DNA from: CAMPKL01 sp963805925 | GTDB taxonomy: Bacteria > Acidobacteriota > Terriglobia > Bryobacterales > UBA6623 | NCBI GenBank assembly: GCA_963805925.1 | Contig: CAWDWB010000009.1 | Span: 310,001-374,000 of the forward strand | DNA: 64,000 nt | Direction of reading: 5' to 3' | Part shown: positions 27,194 through 34,897 of the stretch, in pieces | Layout: every line of letters begins with the position of its first letter | How positions within the stretch are numbered: the first letter of the stretch is position 1 | Position numbers and translations under genes: made by a program | The notes under the pieces: model-generated | What the model saw: the letters and a program-made list of their open reading frames with translations, nothing else | Databases searched by the model: none | What the model was told of the DNA's origin: nothing

Positions 27194-28078
27194 CTAGATA
27201 CTGACAACTGGACACGGCGACTCTCGAATCAAGCTCATCGAGTGGGAGCGCAATCGGCCAATGGCCCCCTCATCCGGACTCCTGCCGATTACCAACAGAT
27301 CCGCATCGATTTCCTCAGCCAGAGCCGGCGCGTAGACCGAAACTTCGTCGCAAGATACATGGATCTCGCCCTTCGCGCCTAGGCGGCTCATCAGTTCTTT
27401 CACCTGCGCCGTGCGCTCCGCCGTGACAGTCTCCGGCAAGTTTGCGGGCCAATGCTCCGGTTCTCCCGGCAAGCCCTCCATGGACGGCGCCGCATGGATT
27501 ACGTGTAATTTCGCGCCAACTGCCTCGCTGAAATCTCTCGCCCAGGCAAGGACGACCTCACTATGCGGCGCCAGATCCACGGCACAGGCCACCACCCGAT
27601 ACGGCCGTACTTCGCCCTCTGGGATCGCCTCAACATGCGCCCCGGTCAATACGGGGAAGGCAACGTCGTGCAGGACCTTGGCCGTCACTGACCCCAGAAT
27701 GAACCGGCGGAAGGGCCCATAGCCGTGGGTCGGCATGATGATCAAGTCGACCTGCTCTTGTTCCGCCGCCTCTCTGATCTTTTCCGCCGCTCCGCCCGAA
27801 GCGACCTGGGCGAACCTCTTGGCGTTCGGCGCCGTCCGATCCATAAATGCGGTTAGCTGGGTCGCGACTGACTCCTCAATCTCTTCCGCAGCGGGCCACA
27901 CGGCTCCGGCATTGAAGCCGGCATCGAATAATCCGTGCTCATAAGGGCCGTGTGGAACGGCATAGAGGAACAGAATCTCCGCTCCAAAATGTGCCGCGAT
28001 CGCAGCGGCATGCTTAGCCGCCGCCTCCGAGCGTGGGGAGAAGTCTATTGGAACCAGCAGTTTCTTGATCTCAAGCAT
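27194..28078 (-). CDS. Universal stress protein, double UspA domain (copy 3, first in operon)
   Basis: A ~294-residue double Usp protein. The start MLEIKKLLVPIDFSPRSEAAA at 28078 is chosen because an AGAGGT ribosome site sits ~8 nt upstream and it aligns with copies 1 and 2; an in-frame extension to 28174 reads low-complexity sequence. Domain 1 has IMPTHGYGPFRRFILGSVTAKVLHD. Domain 2 ends LVIGRSPDEGAIGRLRSHSMSLIRESPCPVVSI. It heads the minus-strand Usp-Usp-Usp-MBL operon and is divergent from the receiver/kinase operon at 28277. The 198-bp intergenic region contains a perfect inverted repeat (28216-28244). Confidence 0.92.
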   Translation of the reverse strand: MLEIKKLLVPIDFSPRSEAAAKHAAAIAAHFGAEILFLYAVPHGPYEHGLFDAGFNAGAVWPAAEEIEESVATQLTAFMDRTAPNAKRFAQVASGGAAEKIREAAEQEQVDLIIMPTHGYGPFRRFILGSVTAKVLHDVAFPVLTGAHVEAIPEGEVRPYRVVACAVDLAPHSEVVLAWARDFSEAVGAKLHVIHAAPSMEGLPGEPEHWPANLPETVTAERTAQVKELMSRLGAKGEIHVSCDEVSVYAPALAEEIDADLLVIGRSPDEGAIGRLRSHSMSLIRESPCPVVSI

Positions 28079-28215
28079 CTGAGTACCTCTTTGCGTTAGA
28101 CGCTGACGACTGGAGAAGGCGTCCAAAGAATGATAACTCCCGCTTTGCCTTCCAGAGCCGCCGCCACTGCTCACCTTTGCGATCGTCGCTCGTCGAACAC
28201 TCCGTACGCACGGGG

Positions 28216-28244
28216 GGCGCCATCTACAAAAAGGCTATGGCGCC
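28216..28244. promoter_or_regulatory. Perfect 8-bp inverted repeat between USP and kinase operons
   Basis: GGCGCCAT (28216-28223) and ATGGCGCC (28237-28244) are separated by 13 nt (CTACAAAAAGGCT). The site lies 32 bp before the pseudo-receiver gene and 138 bp before the USP start. It could be an operator for a dimeric regulator or an mRNA hairpin. It has no T-run and so is not a terminator. Confidence 0.4.
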
Positions 28245-28276
28245 AGGATTGCACACCACTACGCTTGAGGTAACCG

Positions 28277-28666
28277 ATGGATCACGCCGACGTAGTACCG
28301 ATCCTCCTCGTTGGTTTTGGAGATAGTCCGGTGGGGCAAGAACTGGAGCCGATGCTCCGCCGCGCCGGCTATCCGGTCCTTGCGCTCCGAGACCTATGGC
28401 GCATGTCAACACTACTGGCTGGGCTGCCTAAAGCCACGGTCGTCGTTTTCGATCAGGGCAAGTCCGGGGCCGCGGAGCGAGCGCTTTCGCTGATCCATGA
28501 GGTCCAGCGTCGCGCTGCGGTCGTCGTCGTGGTTCAGAACGCGAATTTCGCGCAGTACTATGCACTAATGAATCAGGGCGCGATAGGCTACTTTGAGGCG
28601 GAAGAGTCGCCTTCTCTGATATTTGCGGGAGTAACCCTCGCCGCAAGGCAGGCTCATACGGTGTAA
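28277..28666 (+). CDS. Degenerate receiver-like protein (pseudo-receiver A)
   Basis: A 129-residue single-domain protein with the alternating hydrophobic strands of a CheY-like fold (VVPILLVGFGDSPVG, ATVVVFDQGKSG, AAVVVVVQNANFAQYYALMNQGAIGYFE). The acidic pair expected after strand 1 is missing (GFGDS). An Asp in VVFDQG sits near, but not clearly at, the phospho-acceptor position, and no clear Lys-Pro follows strand 5. It is therefore probably a non-phosphorylated interaction domain. It is the first gene of an operon with a PAS histidine kinase (6-bp gap) and a sigma-54 regulator. It shares FAQYxxxMxxGAxxYxE with the protein at 31512. Confidence 0.75.
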   Translation: MDHADVVPILLVGFGDSPVGQELEPMLRRAGYPVLALRDLWRMSTLLAGLPKATVVVFDQGKSGAAERALSLIHEVQRRAAVVVVVQNANFAQYYALMNQGAIGYFEAEESPSLIFAGVTLAARQAHTV

Positions 28667-28672
28667 GGGGAA

Positions 28673-29749
28673 ATGAAGGGGGATCGATCAATTACCAAGG
28701 ACGGGCAGACGGCAAATTACGGCGCGTCCACGACGCTCAAGTCCGCAGCCCTATTGGCCCAGATCCTTGATGTAGCCGACGATGCCATCATCACAACCGA
28801 CGACGAGGGAGAGATTTTGGCTTTCAACAAGGGTGCCGAAAGGATCTTCGGATACACGGCCAATGATGTTTTGGGCCGCAATCTTGAGATGCTCCTGCCC
28901 CAAAGATACCGCGAAGCCCACGCCGGTCATGTGCAAGGATTCGTCAAATCCCCCACCGCATCTCGTCCAATGGCCCAGCGCAGCGCAATCTACGGCCTCT
29001 GCAAGAACGGCGAAGAGTTCCCGGCCCAAGCGTCCATCTCCAAGGTCATGGACGGAGACCGGGTAATCCTCACCGCGTTCCTTCGGGACATCTCGGAGCG
29101 CGTCGACAGCGAGAAGCAATTACGACAGGCCCTGCAAGAGCGAGAAGTCCTTCTGGGCGAGATCCACCACCGCGTCCGCAACAATCTCCAGGTCGTCTCA
29201 AGCCTCCTGAATTTGCAGGCTCGCACGACGGATGACCAGTACGTACGCCAAGCGTTCGAAGAGAGCCAGAGCCGCGTGCAATCGATGGCCCTGATCCACC
29301 AACAGCTTTATGAGGCCAACAGCTTCTCAGCCGTTGATCTCGGCGATTACGTGCGGCGCTTAGCCGGGCATTTGTTCCGTTCCTACGGGGATACGACTGA
29401 CCATATTCAGTTGGACATCGATATTGAGGGAGTTTCGCTTGCAGTGGACCGGGCCGCCCCTTGCGGACTGATTATCAATGAACTGTTGTCCAATTCCCTC
29501 AAGTACGCATTTCTCGATAAACAGCCCGGGCGCATTTATGTTCGCGCCGAGCGGCAGCCCAACGAGTCCATCCTCTTGACGATCGGAGACGACGGCCCGG
29601 GCTTGCCGCCGAATGTCGGCTTCTGGAACACCAAAACACTGGGCCTACGACTTGTTCGTACGCTGGTTCGGCAAATTGACGGAGAGTTGGAAGTGGGCGA
29701 TCCGCCCGGCGCCGAATTTCGCATCCGCTTCGCGCCCGCCGACGGTTAG
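28673..29749 (+). CDS. PAS-domain sensor histidine kinase, HisKA_2/HWE-like
   Basis: A 358-residue cytosolic kinase without membrane helices. A PAS domain spans ~residues 22-140 (DDAIITTDDEGEILAFNKGAERIFGYTANDVLG). The HisKA_2 dimerisation/phospho-acceptor helix is EVLLGEIHHRVRNNLQVVSSLLNLQAR, with His in EIHHR. The ATPase domain holds GLIINELLSNSLKYAF (N box) and GDDGPGLP (G1), then GLRLVRTLVRQIDGELE. Such kinases sense soluble cues such as redox state or small molecules. It lies 11 bp before the sigma-54 response regulator, its likely partner. The second domain of that partner is also PAS, so both may sense. Confidence 0.93.
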   Translation: MKGDRSITKDGQTANYGASTTLKSAALLAQILDVADDAIITTDDEGEILAFNKGAERIFGYTANDVLGRNLEMLLPQRYREAHAGHVQGFVKSPTASRPMAQRSAIYGLCKNGEEFPAQASISKVMDGDRVILTAFLRDISERVDSEKQLRQALQEREVLLGEIHHRVRNNLQVVSSLLNLQARTTDDQYVRQAFEESQSRVQSMALIHQQLYEANSFSAVDLGDYVRRLAGHLFRSYGDTTDHIQLDIDIEGVSLAVDRAAPCGLIINELLSNSLKYAFLDKQPGRIYVRAERQPNESILLTIGDDGPGLPPNVGFWNTKTLGLRLVRTLVRQIDGELEVGDPPGAEFRIRFAPADG

Positions 29750-29760
29750 AATAGGGTTCG

Positions 29761-31515
29761 ATGGAGTCCGCCCGCATCTTGATCGTTGAAGACGAAACGA
29801 TTACCGCTGCGGACATTGAGGATACGCTCGAGGACTGCGGCCACCAAGTCGTCGATACAGTCGCAACCGAGCAGGCGGCCCTGCAGGCGGCCGAACTCCA
29901 TCAGCCCGACCTCATCTTGATGGATATCCGCCTCAAGGGCGGCGACGACGGAACCCGCGCGGCGAGGGAGATACTCAGTCGCTTTGGGATTCCGTCCGTA
30001 TTCCTAACGGCGCACACCGAGGACGACACTCTCGAAAAGGCCAAATTGGCCAACCCTCTTGGCTACATCGTGAAGCCCTTCACCGCGCGAGAACTCCAAG
30101 CGACGGTCCAGTTGGCGCTGCACAAGAGCCGTTCCGACCGGCAGCTCTCGAACAATCATCAAGAGGTCCTGCGGACCCTGTCCGCACTCGATGAAGTGAT
30201 CATTCGAGTCGATGAGATGGGGCGTATTTTGTTCGCCAACGATGTCATCTATCGCTGGACAGGCCGGCGCGCCGAAGAGGCGATCGGGCAGGACGTCACC
30301 GAGGTTGTTCAACTCCTCGAACAAGAAACTTCCGCCGACATGTCCGGATTTCTGACTCGAGCCATGCGAAAGCATGAAGTCGTCTCGATCCCCCACGGTT
30401 TGGTCATCCGCACGTCGGACGGCGTCCAACGGGAAGTCTGCGGCAGCATTGCGCCGATGAAGGATGGCGCCAACCGCCTGAATGGAGCCGTCATAGCTTT
30501 CGGACGCTCGCCCGTTTGGCCGCAGCAATTGAGCGACTCAAAGGCTCCGGCGACAGGGGACTCCAACGGCAGTGAACCCATTGCAGCGTCCCGCTCGATG
30601 CAAGAGCTTCTCACCTTCGCCTCACGGGTCGCCGCATCGGGTGTCAGTTCCATTTTGCTTTTAGGCGAGAGCGGAGTCGGCAAAGACGTCGTCGCGCGCT
30701 TCTTGCACGCGCACAGCAAGAGAAAAGATCGTCCGTTCATCGCCATCAACTGTGCTGCCATTCCCGACACGCTGATTGAAAGCGAAATTTTCGGCTACGA
30801 AAAAGGCGCCTTCACCGACGCTCGGACTCAAAAGAAAGGCGTCCTCGACTTGGCGAACGGCGGAACGGTTTTCCTCGATGAGATCGGCGAGCTGCAGCCG
30901 CAACTGCAAGCCAAGCTCCTACGCGTTCTGGAGGATCAGACCTATCGCCGCCTAGGCGGAACCCAGGATATCTCCGTCGATCTGCGCATCATCACTGCCA
31001 CCAACCGTGACCTGGCCGCCGCCGTGCGCGATAAGAGCTTCCGCGAAGACCTCTATTACCGTCTCAACGTCATTCAACTCTGGATCCCCCCCATTCGTGA
31101 GCGGCCGGAAGACGTCATTCCCCTGCTCGAATATTTCATACGCCACTACAACGCCAAGTTCCAGTGCAACATCCAGGGGATTAGCGAAGAGGCTAAGACC
31201 CTGCTTCTCGCTCATTCCTGGCCCGGCAACGTCCGGGAGATCCGAAACGTCGTCGAACGCGCCATGGTGCTCGAAGACAGCACAGTCATCACGCCCGCGT
31301 CTCTAGCTCTCGACCAGGGTGCGATCTATCCGGCAGAAGTCGACAATTCGCGGCCCATCGCCGCAGCCGGCGAATCCTCTCTTGAAGACGTCGAGCGAGC
31401 CATGCTGGAGTCCGCACTGGAAAAGTGTTCCGGGAATCAAACGCGAGCAGCCAAAATGCTCGGGGTCTCCCGGGATACATTGCGCTACCGCATCAAGAAG
31501 TTCGACCTGCGCTAG
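29761..31515 (+). CDS. Sigma-54-dependent response regulator with REC, PAS, AAA+ and Fis domains
   Basis: A 584-residue transcription activator. A receiver (1-122) has acidic residues 10-12 and phospho-acceptor Asp55 in LILMDIRLKGGDDGT. A PAS domain follows at ~140-255. The AAA+ sigma-54-interaction domain (~265-505) has Walker A GESGVGKD (~302), Walker B GGTVFLDEIGEL and the R-finger region LRIITATNRDL. A C-terminal Fis helix-turn-helix ends it (GNQTRAAKMLGVSRDTLRYRIKKF). The sigma-54-contacting loop reads GAFTDA (349-354) rather than GAFTGA. A central PAS between REC and AAA+ is unusual among NtrC-type proteins. Its stop interlocks with the convergent pseudo-receiver gene. Confidence 0.95.
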   Translation: MESARILIVEDETITAADIEDTLEDCGHQVVDTVATEQAALQAAELHQPDLILMDIRLKGGDDGTRAAREILSRFGIPSVFLTAHTEDDTLEKAKLANPLGYIVKPFTARELQATVQLALHKSRSDRQLSNNHQEVLRTLSALDEVIIRVDEMGRILFANDVIYRWTGRRAEEAIGQDVTEVVQLLEQETSADMSGFLTRAMRKHEVVSIPHGLVIRTSDGVQREVCGSIAPMKDGANRLNGAVIAFGRSPVWPQQLSDSKAPATGDSNGSEPIAASRSMQELLTFASRVAASGVSSILLLGESGVGKDVVARFLHAHSKRKDRPFIAINCAAIPDTLIESEIFGYEKGAFTDARTQKKGVLDLANGGTVFLDEIGELQPQLQAKLLRVLEDQTYRRLGGTQDISVDLRIITATNRDLAAAVRDKSFREDLYYRLNVIQLWIPPIRERPEDVIPLLEYFIRHYNAKFQCNIQGISEEAKTLLLAHSWPGNVREIRNVVERAMVLEDSTVITPASLALDQGAIYPAEVDNSRPIAAAGESSLEDVERAMLESALEKCSGNQTRAAKMLGVSRDTLRYRIKKFDLR

Positions 31516-31880
31516 TCGGTCCCGCCTTTGCCCGCCCCCCGCAGTATCTTCGCGATCCGTTCCGGTTCGGCAGACACCTCGTCGTAGGCCGCGGCGCCCA
31601 GGTGCATGCACTCGTGATATTGGGCGAAATCCGACTTTTCAACAAGCACGAGAACGCGCAGTCTGACCGGGTGCCGTCTCGCCCATTCCAACACCTGCAA
31701 CGCCTCCTGCGAACCCTCGGGACTGTAGACTACGATCGGCGGATGGCCCAGGCGGCCGACCAGCACAGTGAATTCCGCTTCCGTCTCGGCGGAAGTCAGG
31801 GCGATCCCCAAGCCCTGGATCTGCTCGGAAAGCGCGTCCCATATGGGGCTCGGACTGGGAGAAACGGTGACTGCCCTCAT
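31512..31880 (-). CDS. Degenerate receiver-like protein (pseudo-receiver B)
   Basis: A 122-residue protein with a flavodoxin/CheY-like strand pattern (PPIVVYSPEGSQ, RLRVLVLVEKSDFAQYHECMHLGAAAYDEV). The phospho-acceptor position is occupied by Ser (VVYSPEG), and no acidic pocket is seen at the N-terminus, so it cannot be phosphorylated like a normal receiver. It shares the FAQYxxxMxxGAxxYxE block and its position within the fold with the protein at 28277. It faces the sigma-54 regulator tail to tail, overlapping by 4 bp. Presumably it joins the same circuit as a decoy or scaffold, which is inference only. Confidence 0.72.
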   Translation of the reverse strand: MRAVTVSPSPSPIWDALSEQIQGLGIALTSAETEAEFTVLVGRLGHPPIVVYSPEGSQEALQVLEWARRHPVRLRVLVLVEKSDFAQYHECMHLGAAAYDEVSAEPERIAKILRGAGKGGTD

Positions 31881-31947
31881 AAACGCCGCCGGCTAACTGA
31901 CGATTACCCAGGAACAACTTCTTGTCAAGCGGACATAATGGGAATTC

Positions 31948-33474
31948 ATGCCTGGCCACGACGATCTCACCATAAAACAGCTGGTAGACGGCAACGCGAT
32001 AAACGACGACGCTCTCCTCGCCGCGGAGTCTGATCCGCTTTCATACGGGCAGCTGGCTCAACATATCGACACAACGGTCGCCGCCCTGAATTATTTCGGC
32101 GTCGGCCGCGGCGATTCAGTCGCTTTTGTGTTGCCCAACGGACCGCTTGCCGCATCCGCATTCCTTTCCTTGTCCTGCGGCTCAACCTGCGCTCCGCTGA
32201 ATCCGTCTTATCGCACCGAAGAGTTCGAGTTCTACCTCAGCGATCTCGAAGCCAAGGCTCTGGTCGTCGAGGCTGGGGTCGACTCGCCGGCGACGGATGC
32301 CGCTCAGAAGCTCGGTATTCCCCTGCTGGAGTTAAAGCCCAACGGTCCAGGCGCCGGCTCCTTTGTCCTGCAGGGCGAACCCGCCGCCGCTCCCGCCCAA
32401 GCAGGCCTGGCCGGACCGGACGACGTCGCCATGGTCCTGCACACCTCGGGAACCACCGCTCGCCCCAAGATCGTCCCGCTCAGCCAACGCAATGTTTGCG
32501 CTTCGGCCAACAACATCGCCCGCACGCTTGCCCTCGCGCCACAAGACCGCTGCCTCAACGTCATGCCACTGTTCCATATCCACGGCTTGATCGGCGCGCT
32601 GTTGTCGTCCATCTCCGCCGGCGCCTCGGTCTACTGCACGCCGGGCTTCAACGCGATGAAGTTCTTCGGCTGGCTCGACGAGGTGAAACCCTCCTGGTAC
32701 TCCGCGGTGCCGACCATGCACCAGGCGATCCTGTCCCGCGCATCGCGAAACGAGGAGATTCTCGGCCGCCATACGCTGCGCCTCATCCGCTCGTCGTCCG
32801 CCGCCCTGCCGCCTCAGGTATTGCAGGAATTGGAAGAGACGTTCGCCGTGCCGGTCGTCGAATCCTACGGCATGACCGAGGCCGCCCATCAGATGGCCAG
32901 CAACCCATTGCCGCCTGCGCCGCGCAAACCCGGCTCGGTCGGTCCGTCCGCCGGTCCCCAGATCGGCATCATGGACGATAAGGGCCAACTCCTGGCCCAG
33001 GGCGCAACCGGCGAAGTCGTCATTCGCGGCGACAACGTCACGGCCGGCTATGCGCGCAATTCCGAAGCCAACGCATCCGCCTTCACCCACGGCTGGTTCC
33101 GCACCGGCGACCAAGGACGCCTCGATGAAGACGGCTACCTCTTCATCACCGGCCGGCTGAAAGAGATCATCAACCGCGGAGGCGAGAAGATCTCGCCGCG
33201 CGAAGTGGACGAGGCGCTGCTCGACCACCCGGATGTGGCCCAGGCCGTGGTCTTCGGTATGCCCCATCCAAAACTAGGCGAGGAGATTGCCGCAGCCGTC
33301 GTACTCACTCCCGGCAGCGCTGCGACCGAGAAAGACCTGCGTACGTTCGTCTCGCAACGCCTAGCGGAATTCAAGACGCCTCGCAAGATCCTCATCCTCG
33401 ACGAGATCCCAAAAGGTCCCACCGGCAAGATCCAACGCATTGGCCTGGCCGCGAAGCTCGGTCTTACAAGCTAA
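31948..33474 (+). CDS. AMP-dependent acyl-CoA ligase, oxalyl-CoA synthetase (AAE3/Pcs60)-like
   Basis: A 508-residue adenylate-forming enzyme. LHTSGTTARPKIVPLSQ is the phosphate-binding P-loop, ESYGMTEA motif A5, YLFITGRLKEIINRGGEKISPREVDE motifs A7-A8, and PTGKIQR holds the catalytic C-terminal Lys (A10). The central VMPLFHIHGLIGALLSS and WYSAVPTMHQAIL resemble AAE3/Pcs60 oxalate-CoA ligases more than long-chain FadD. Oxalate or another short acid is a reasonable guess, but unproven. The frame is intact. CATAAT at 31934-31939 lies 8 nt before the ATG, with no Shine-Dalgarno, suggesting a leaderless mRNA. No formyl- or oxalyl-CoA enzyme is adjacent. Confidence 0.9.
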   Translation: MPGHDDLTIKQLVDGNAINDDALLAAESDPLSYGQLAQHIDTTVAALNYFGVGRGDSVAFVLPNGPLAASAFLSLSCGSTCAPLNPSYRTEEFEFYLSDLEAKALVVEAGVDSPATDAAQKLGIPLLELKPNGPGAGSFVLQGEPAAAPAQAGLAGPDDVAMVLHTSGTTARPKIVPLSQRNVCASANNIARTLALAPQDRCLNVMPLFHIHGLIGALLSSISAGASVYCTPGFNAMKFFGWLDEVKPSWYSAVPTMHQAILSRASRNEEILGRHTLRLIRSSSAALPPQVLQELEETFAVPVVESYGMTEAAHQMASNPLPPAPRKPGSVGPSAGPQIGIMDDKGQLLAQGATGEVVIRGDNVTAGYARNSEANASAFTHGWFRTGDQGRLDEDGYLFITGRLKEIINRGGEKISPREVDEALLDHPDVAQAVVFGMPHPKLGEEIAAAVVLTPGSAATEKDLRTFVSQRLAEFKTPRKILILDEIPKGPTGKIQRIGLAAKLGLTS

Positions 33475-33537
33475 ACTGCGGCGGCCTCCCTAATTCATGC
33501 TCGTCCTGGAAGGGCCGATATGGGGAAATAACGCCAT

Positions 33538-33882
33538 ATGTCTGTCCCCCGCGCCCGACGCCGCTATCCCCGCGCGCTCTGCTCCGAACTCGTGCGGATC
33601 TCCTTCCGCGATCAGCGGGGACGGCGCATTCAAGAAACCGCGGTACTCGAAGATCTTGGCGAAAAGGGAGCTCGAATCTCTCTCTGCCTGCCGTTGACTC
33701 CAGGAAGCCAGGTCGGCTTTCATGCCGCCGCCTTCGAGGTCAGCGCTCACGTACGCTACTGCGAACTATCCGACTCAAGCTTCGCCGTCGGTCTTGAGTT
33801 CGCAGGCAATTTCCGGTGGGATGAAAAAGAGTGGACGCCGCAACACTTATTACGTCTGCCCAGTTCCGAACTCTCCGACTAA
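33538..33882 (+). CDS. PilZ-domain protein (putative c-di-GMP receptor)
   Basis: A 114-residue single-domain protein. The c-di-GMP-binding motifs are RARRRYPR (RxxxR, residues ~5-12) and VLEDLGEKGARISL (D/NxSxxG-like, with Gly for the usual Ser). The substitution may weaken binding. The remainder (HVRYCELSDSSFAVGLEF) is the usual PilZ barrel end. It lies 63 bp downstream of the acyl-CoA ligase on the same strand, with a GGGGAAA ribosome-like site. It ends 2 bp before the convergent YvcK-like gene. The YajQ protein at 58302 is another possible c-di-GMP reader in this window. Confidence 0.85.
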   Translation: MSVPRARRRYPRALCSELVRISFRDQRGRRIQETAVLEDLGEKGARISLCLPLTPGSQVGFHAAAFEVSAHVRYCELSDSSFAVGLEFAGNFRWDEKEWTPQHLLRLPSSELSD

Positions 33883-33884
33883 AG

Positions 33885-34871
33885 CTAGCGCGCGCGCGAC
33901 GCCAGATCGACCAGCAAAGACGCCAATATCGCCGAGTCATGTCTCACAATGTCGCCGCCCGCGAGCAGGTCTACCGACAAGACTTCGACGCCCATCGCTT
34001 CCAAGGCCGTGCGATCCACTTCGACCGGCCCAGCCTCCGTCGCCGCGTACCGCTTCAGCACCGGTTCGGCGGCGGTACGCTCGTTGACGATCACATAGTC
34101 GGCCAGTCCGTCGTTCGAATGACGCAGCAGCGCCTTCAAGTGGTCCGACGCCGTATAGCCGTCCGTCTCACCCGGTTCTTCCATCAGGTTGCAGACGTAA
34201 ACCTTGGGCGCTTCCGAATTGGCAATCGCGTCAGCGATGCCGTCGACCAGCAGATTCGGTATCACGCTCGTGAACAAAGATCCGGGGCCAAGCGTAATCA
34301 GGTCCGCTTCGGCGATCGCTTCCAGCGTTTCCGCTACTGGTTCGCAGTGCCGCGGCCTCAAGAATACTTGCTTGATCGAACCCGCCGCACCGCTGATCGA
34401 CGTTTCTCCTATCATCTGAAGCCCGCTGCCCAGTTCCGCCTCCAGCGTGACGTTGGTCAAAGTGGAGGGAAAGATGCGTCCGCGTATGGCCAGCACTTCG
34501 CTGGAGAGTTGAATCGCCTGGTGGAAATCCCCGGTGACGTCAGTGAGCGCCGCCAGGAACAGATTGCCGAAGCTATGCCCTTCCAGGCCCTCGCCGCCGG
34601 CGAACCGGTACTGGAATAGCTGCGAAAGCAACGCCCGGTCTTCCGCCAGCGCCACCATGCAGTTGCGAATGTCGCCCGGCGCCAGAATGTCGAAATCCCG
34701 CCTCAGCTTGCCCGAACTGCCGCCGTCGTCGCTGACCGTAACAACCGCCGCAATGTCGAGATCCGATTCTCCGCGGCCCTCACGCAGTACGGCCAGATCG
34801 CGCAGGCCGCGCAACAGCATCGAAAGGCCTGTCCCGCCCCCGAGCGCAACGATTCTAAGTGGAGGGGTCAA
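33885..34871 (-). CDS. YvcK/CofD-like gluconeogenesis factor
   Basis: A 328-residue protein of the YvcK family. The family nucleotide-binding motifs are RIVALGGGTGLSMLLRGLR at the N-terminus and VSDDGGSSGKLRRDF at ~50, with GDIRNCMVALAED and GPGSLFTSVIPNLLV further on. In Bacillus, YvcK binds UDP-GlcNAc and is needed for growth on gluconeogenic carbon and for cell-wall regulation. The CofD relation is structural only. The start MTPPLRIVALG is the first ATG. The upstream gene at 34898 is 27 bp away on the same strand, so the two may be cotranscribed. Confidence 0.93.
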   Translation of the reverse strand: MTPPLRIVALGGGTGLSMLLRGLRDLAVLREGRGESDLDIAAVVTVSDDGGSSGKLRRDFDILAPGDIRNCMVALAEDRALLSQLFQYRFAGGEGLEGHSFGNLFLAALTDVTGDFHQAIQLSSEVLAIRGRIFPSTLTNVTLEAELGSGLQMIGETSISGAAGSIKQVFLRPRHCEPVAETLEAIAEADLITLGPGSLFTSVIPNLLVDGIADAIANSEAPKVYVCNLMEEPGETDGYTASDHLKALLRHSNDGLADYVIVNERTAAEPVLKRYAATEAGPVEVDRTALEAMGVEVLSVDLLAGGDIVRHDSAILASLLVDLASRAR

Positions 34872-34897
34872 CGCAAGCCGCCCGAAAGCAAGGGAAC

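Noticed and set aside
26333..27382. A 349-codon open frame antisense to two universal stress protein genes
   Set aside because: No family features; it is fully explained by codon bias of the USP genes on the other strand.
28079..28174. 32-residue N-terminal extension of the first universal stress protein
   Set aside because: Low-complexity Ser/Gly sequence without homology to the paralogues; the ATG at 28078 has a good ribosome site.
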